Shown one piece after another: positions 5,257-5,270 of a stretch of DNA of 5,270 nucleotides. How positions within the stretch are numbered: position 1 is the first letter of the stretch; every line of letters starts with the position of its first letter. Below the pieces are notes generated by a model that saw only the letters and a list, made by a program, of their open reading frames with translations, was not told the origin of the DNA and ran no database searches. The stretch is from Pedobacter sp. UBA2067 (GTDB taxonomy: Bacteria; Bacteroidota; Bacteroidia; Sphingobacteriales; Sphingobacteriaceae), in contig DDAD01000003.1 in the NCBI GenBank assembly GCA_002333205.1, positions 43,091-48,360 on the forward strand, written 5' to 3'. Both the position numbers and the translations under genes were made by a program.

Positions 5257-5270
5257 AAGCTCAAAAAAGC

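Noticed and set aside
1..5270. Mobile element, CRISPR array, toxin-antitoxin or phage defence island
   Set aside because: No transposase, integrase, direct-repeat array, tRNA or small paired genes are visible; the neighbours are housekeeping genes.

Overview
The window reads as a chromosomal segment of a Bacteroidota bacterium, most likely in the Sphingobacteriaceae (Pedobacter/Mucilaginibacter-like). The grounds are protein style (a Porin_O_P-type porin, a Bacteroidota-type ECF sigma factor, a DACNV/diadenylate-cyclase-like protein), the near absence of Shine-Dalgarno sequences before the starts, and Bacteroidota-type promoter boxes (TAnnTTTG with an upstream TTG). The genus is inferred from remembered family resemblance; no search was run.

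Layout: (1) 1-491 (+), the C-terminal ATPase half of a sensor histidine kinase cut by the left edge. (2) 511-1698 (-), an outer-membrane porin of the phosphate-selective O/P type, convergent with the kinase, with a hairpin across the junction. (3) 1798-2523 (-), recombination mediator RecO, upstream of the porin on the same strand; the 99 bp between them hold a stop-codon hairpin, a palindrome and a probable porin promoter. (4) 2601-3506 (+), 23S rRNA m6A1618 methyltransferase RlmF, divergent from recO over a 77 bp two-way promoter region. (5) 3503-4036 (-), an ECF-type sigma factor convergent with rlmF; the two stop codons share one TTAA. (6) 4114-5256 (+), a 380-residue protein divergent from the sigma gene, with an apparent N-terminal DACNV sensor-like region and a C-terminal diadenylate-cyclase-like domain. 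The last 14 bases hold nothing I can identify.

The genes do not form one pathway. recO and rlmF are housekeeping genes, and the kinase, porin and sigma factor are ordinary types for this phylum. The most interesting gene is the last: it keeps the DGA signature of diadenylate cyclases but has Arg-His-Leu where the canonical enzymes have Arg-His-Arg, so its catalytic status is open. It is divergently paired with a sigma factor that has no anti-sigma gene immediately downstream. No tRNA, rRNA, CRISPR array, insertion sequence or integrase was seen, and no stretch over 300 bp lacks a gene.
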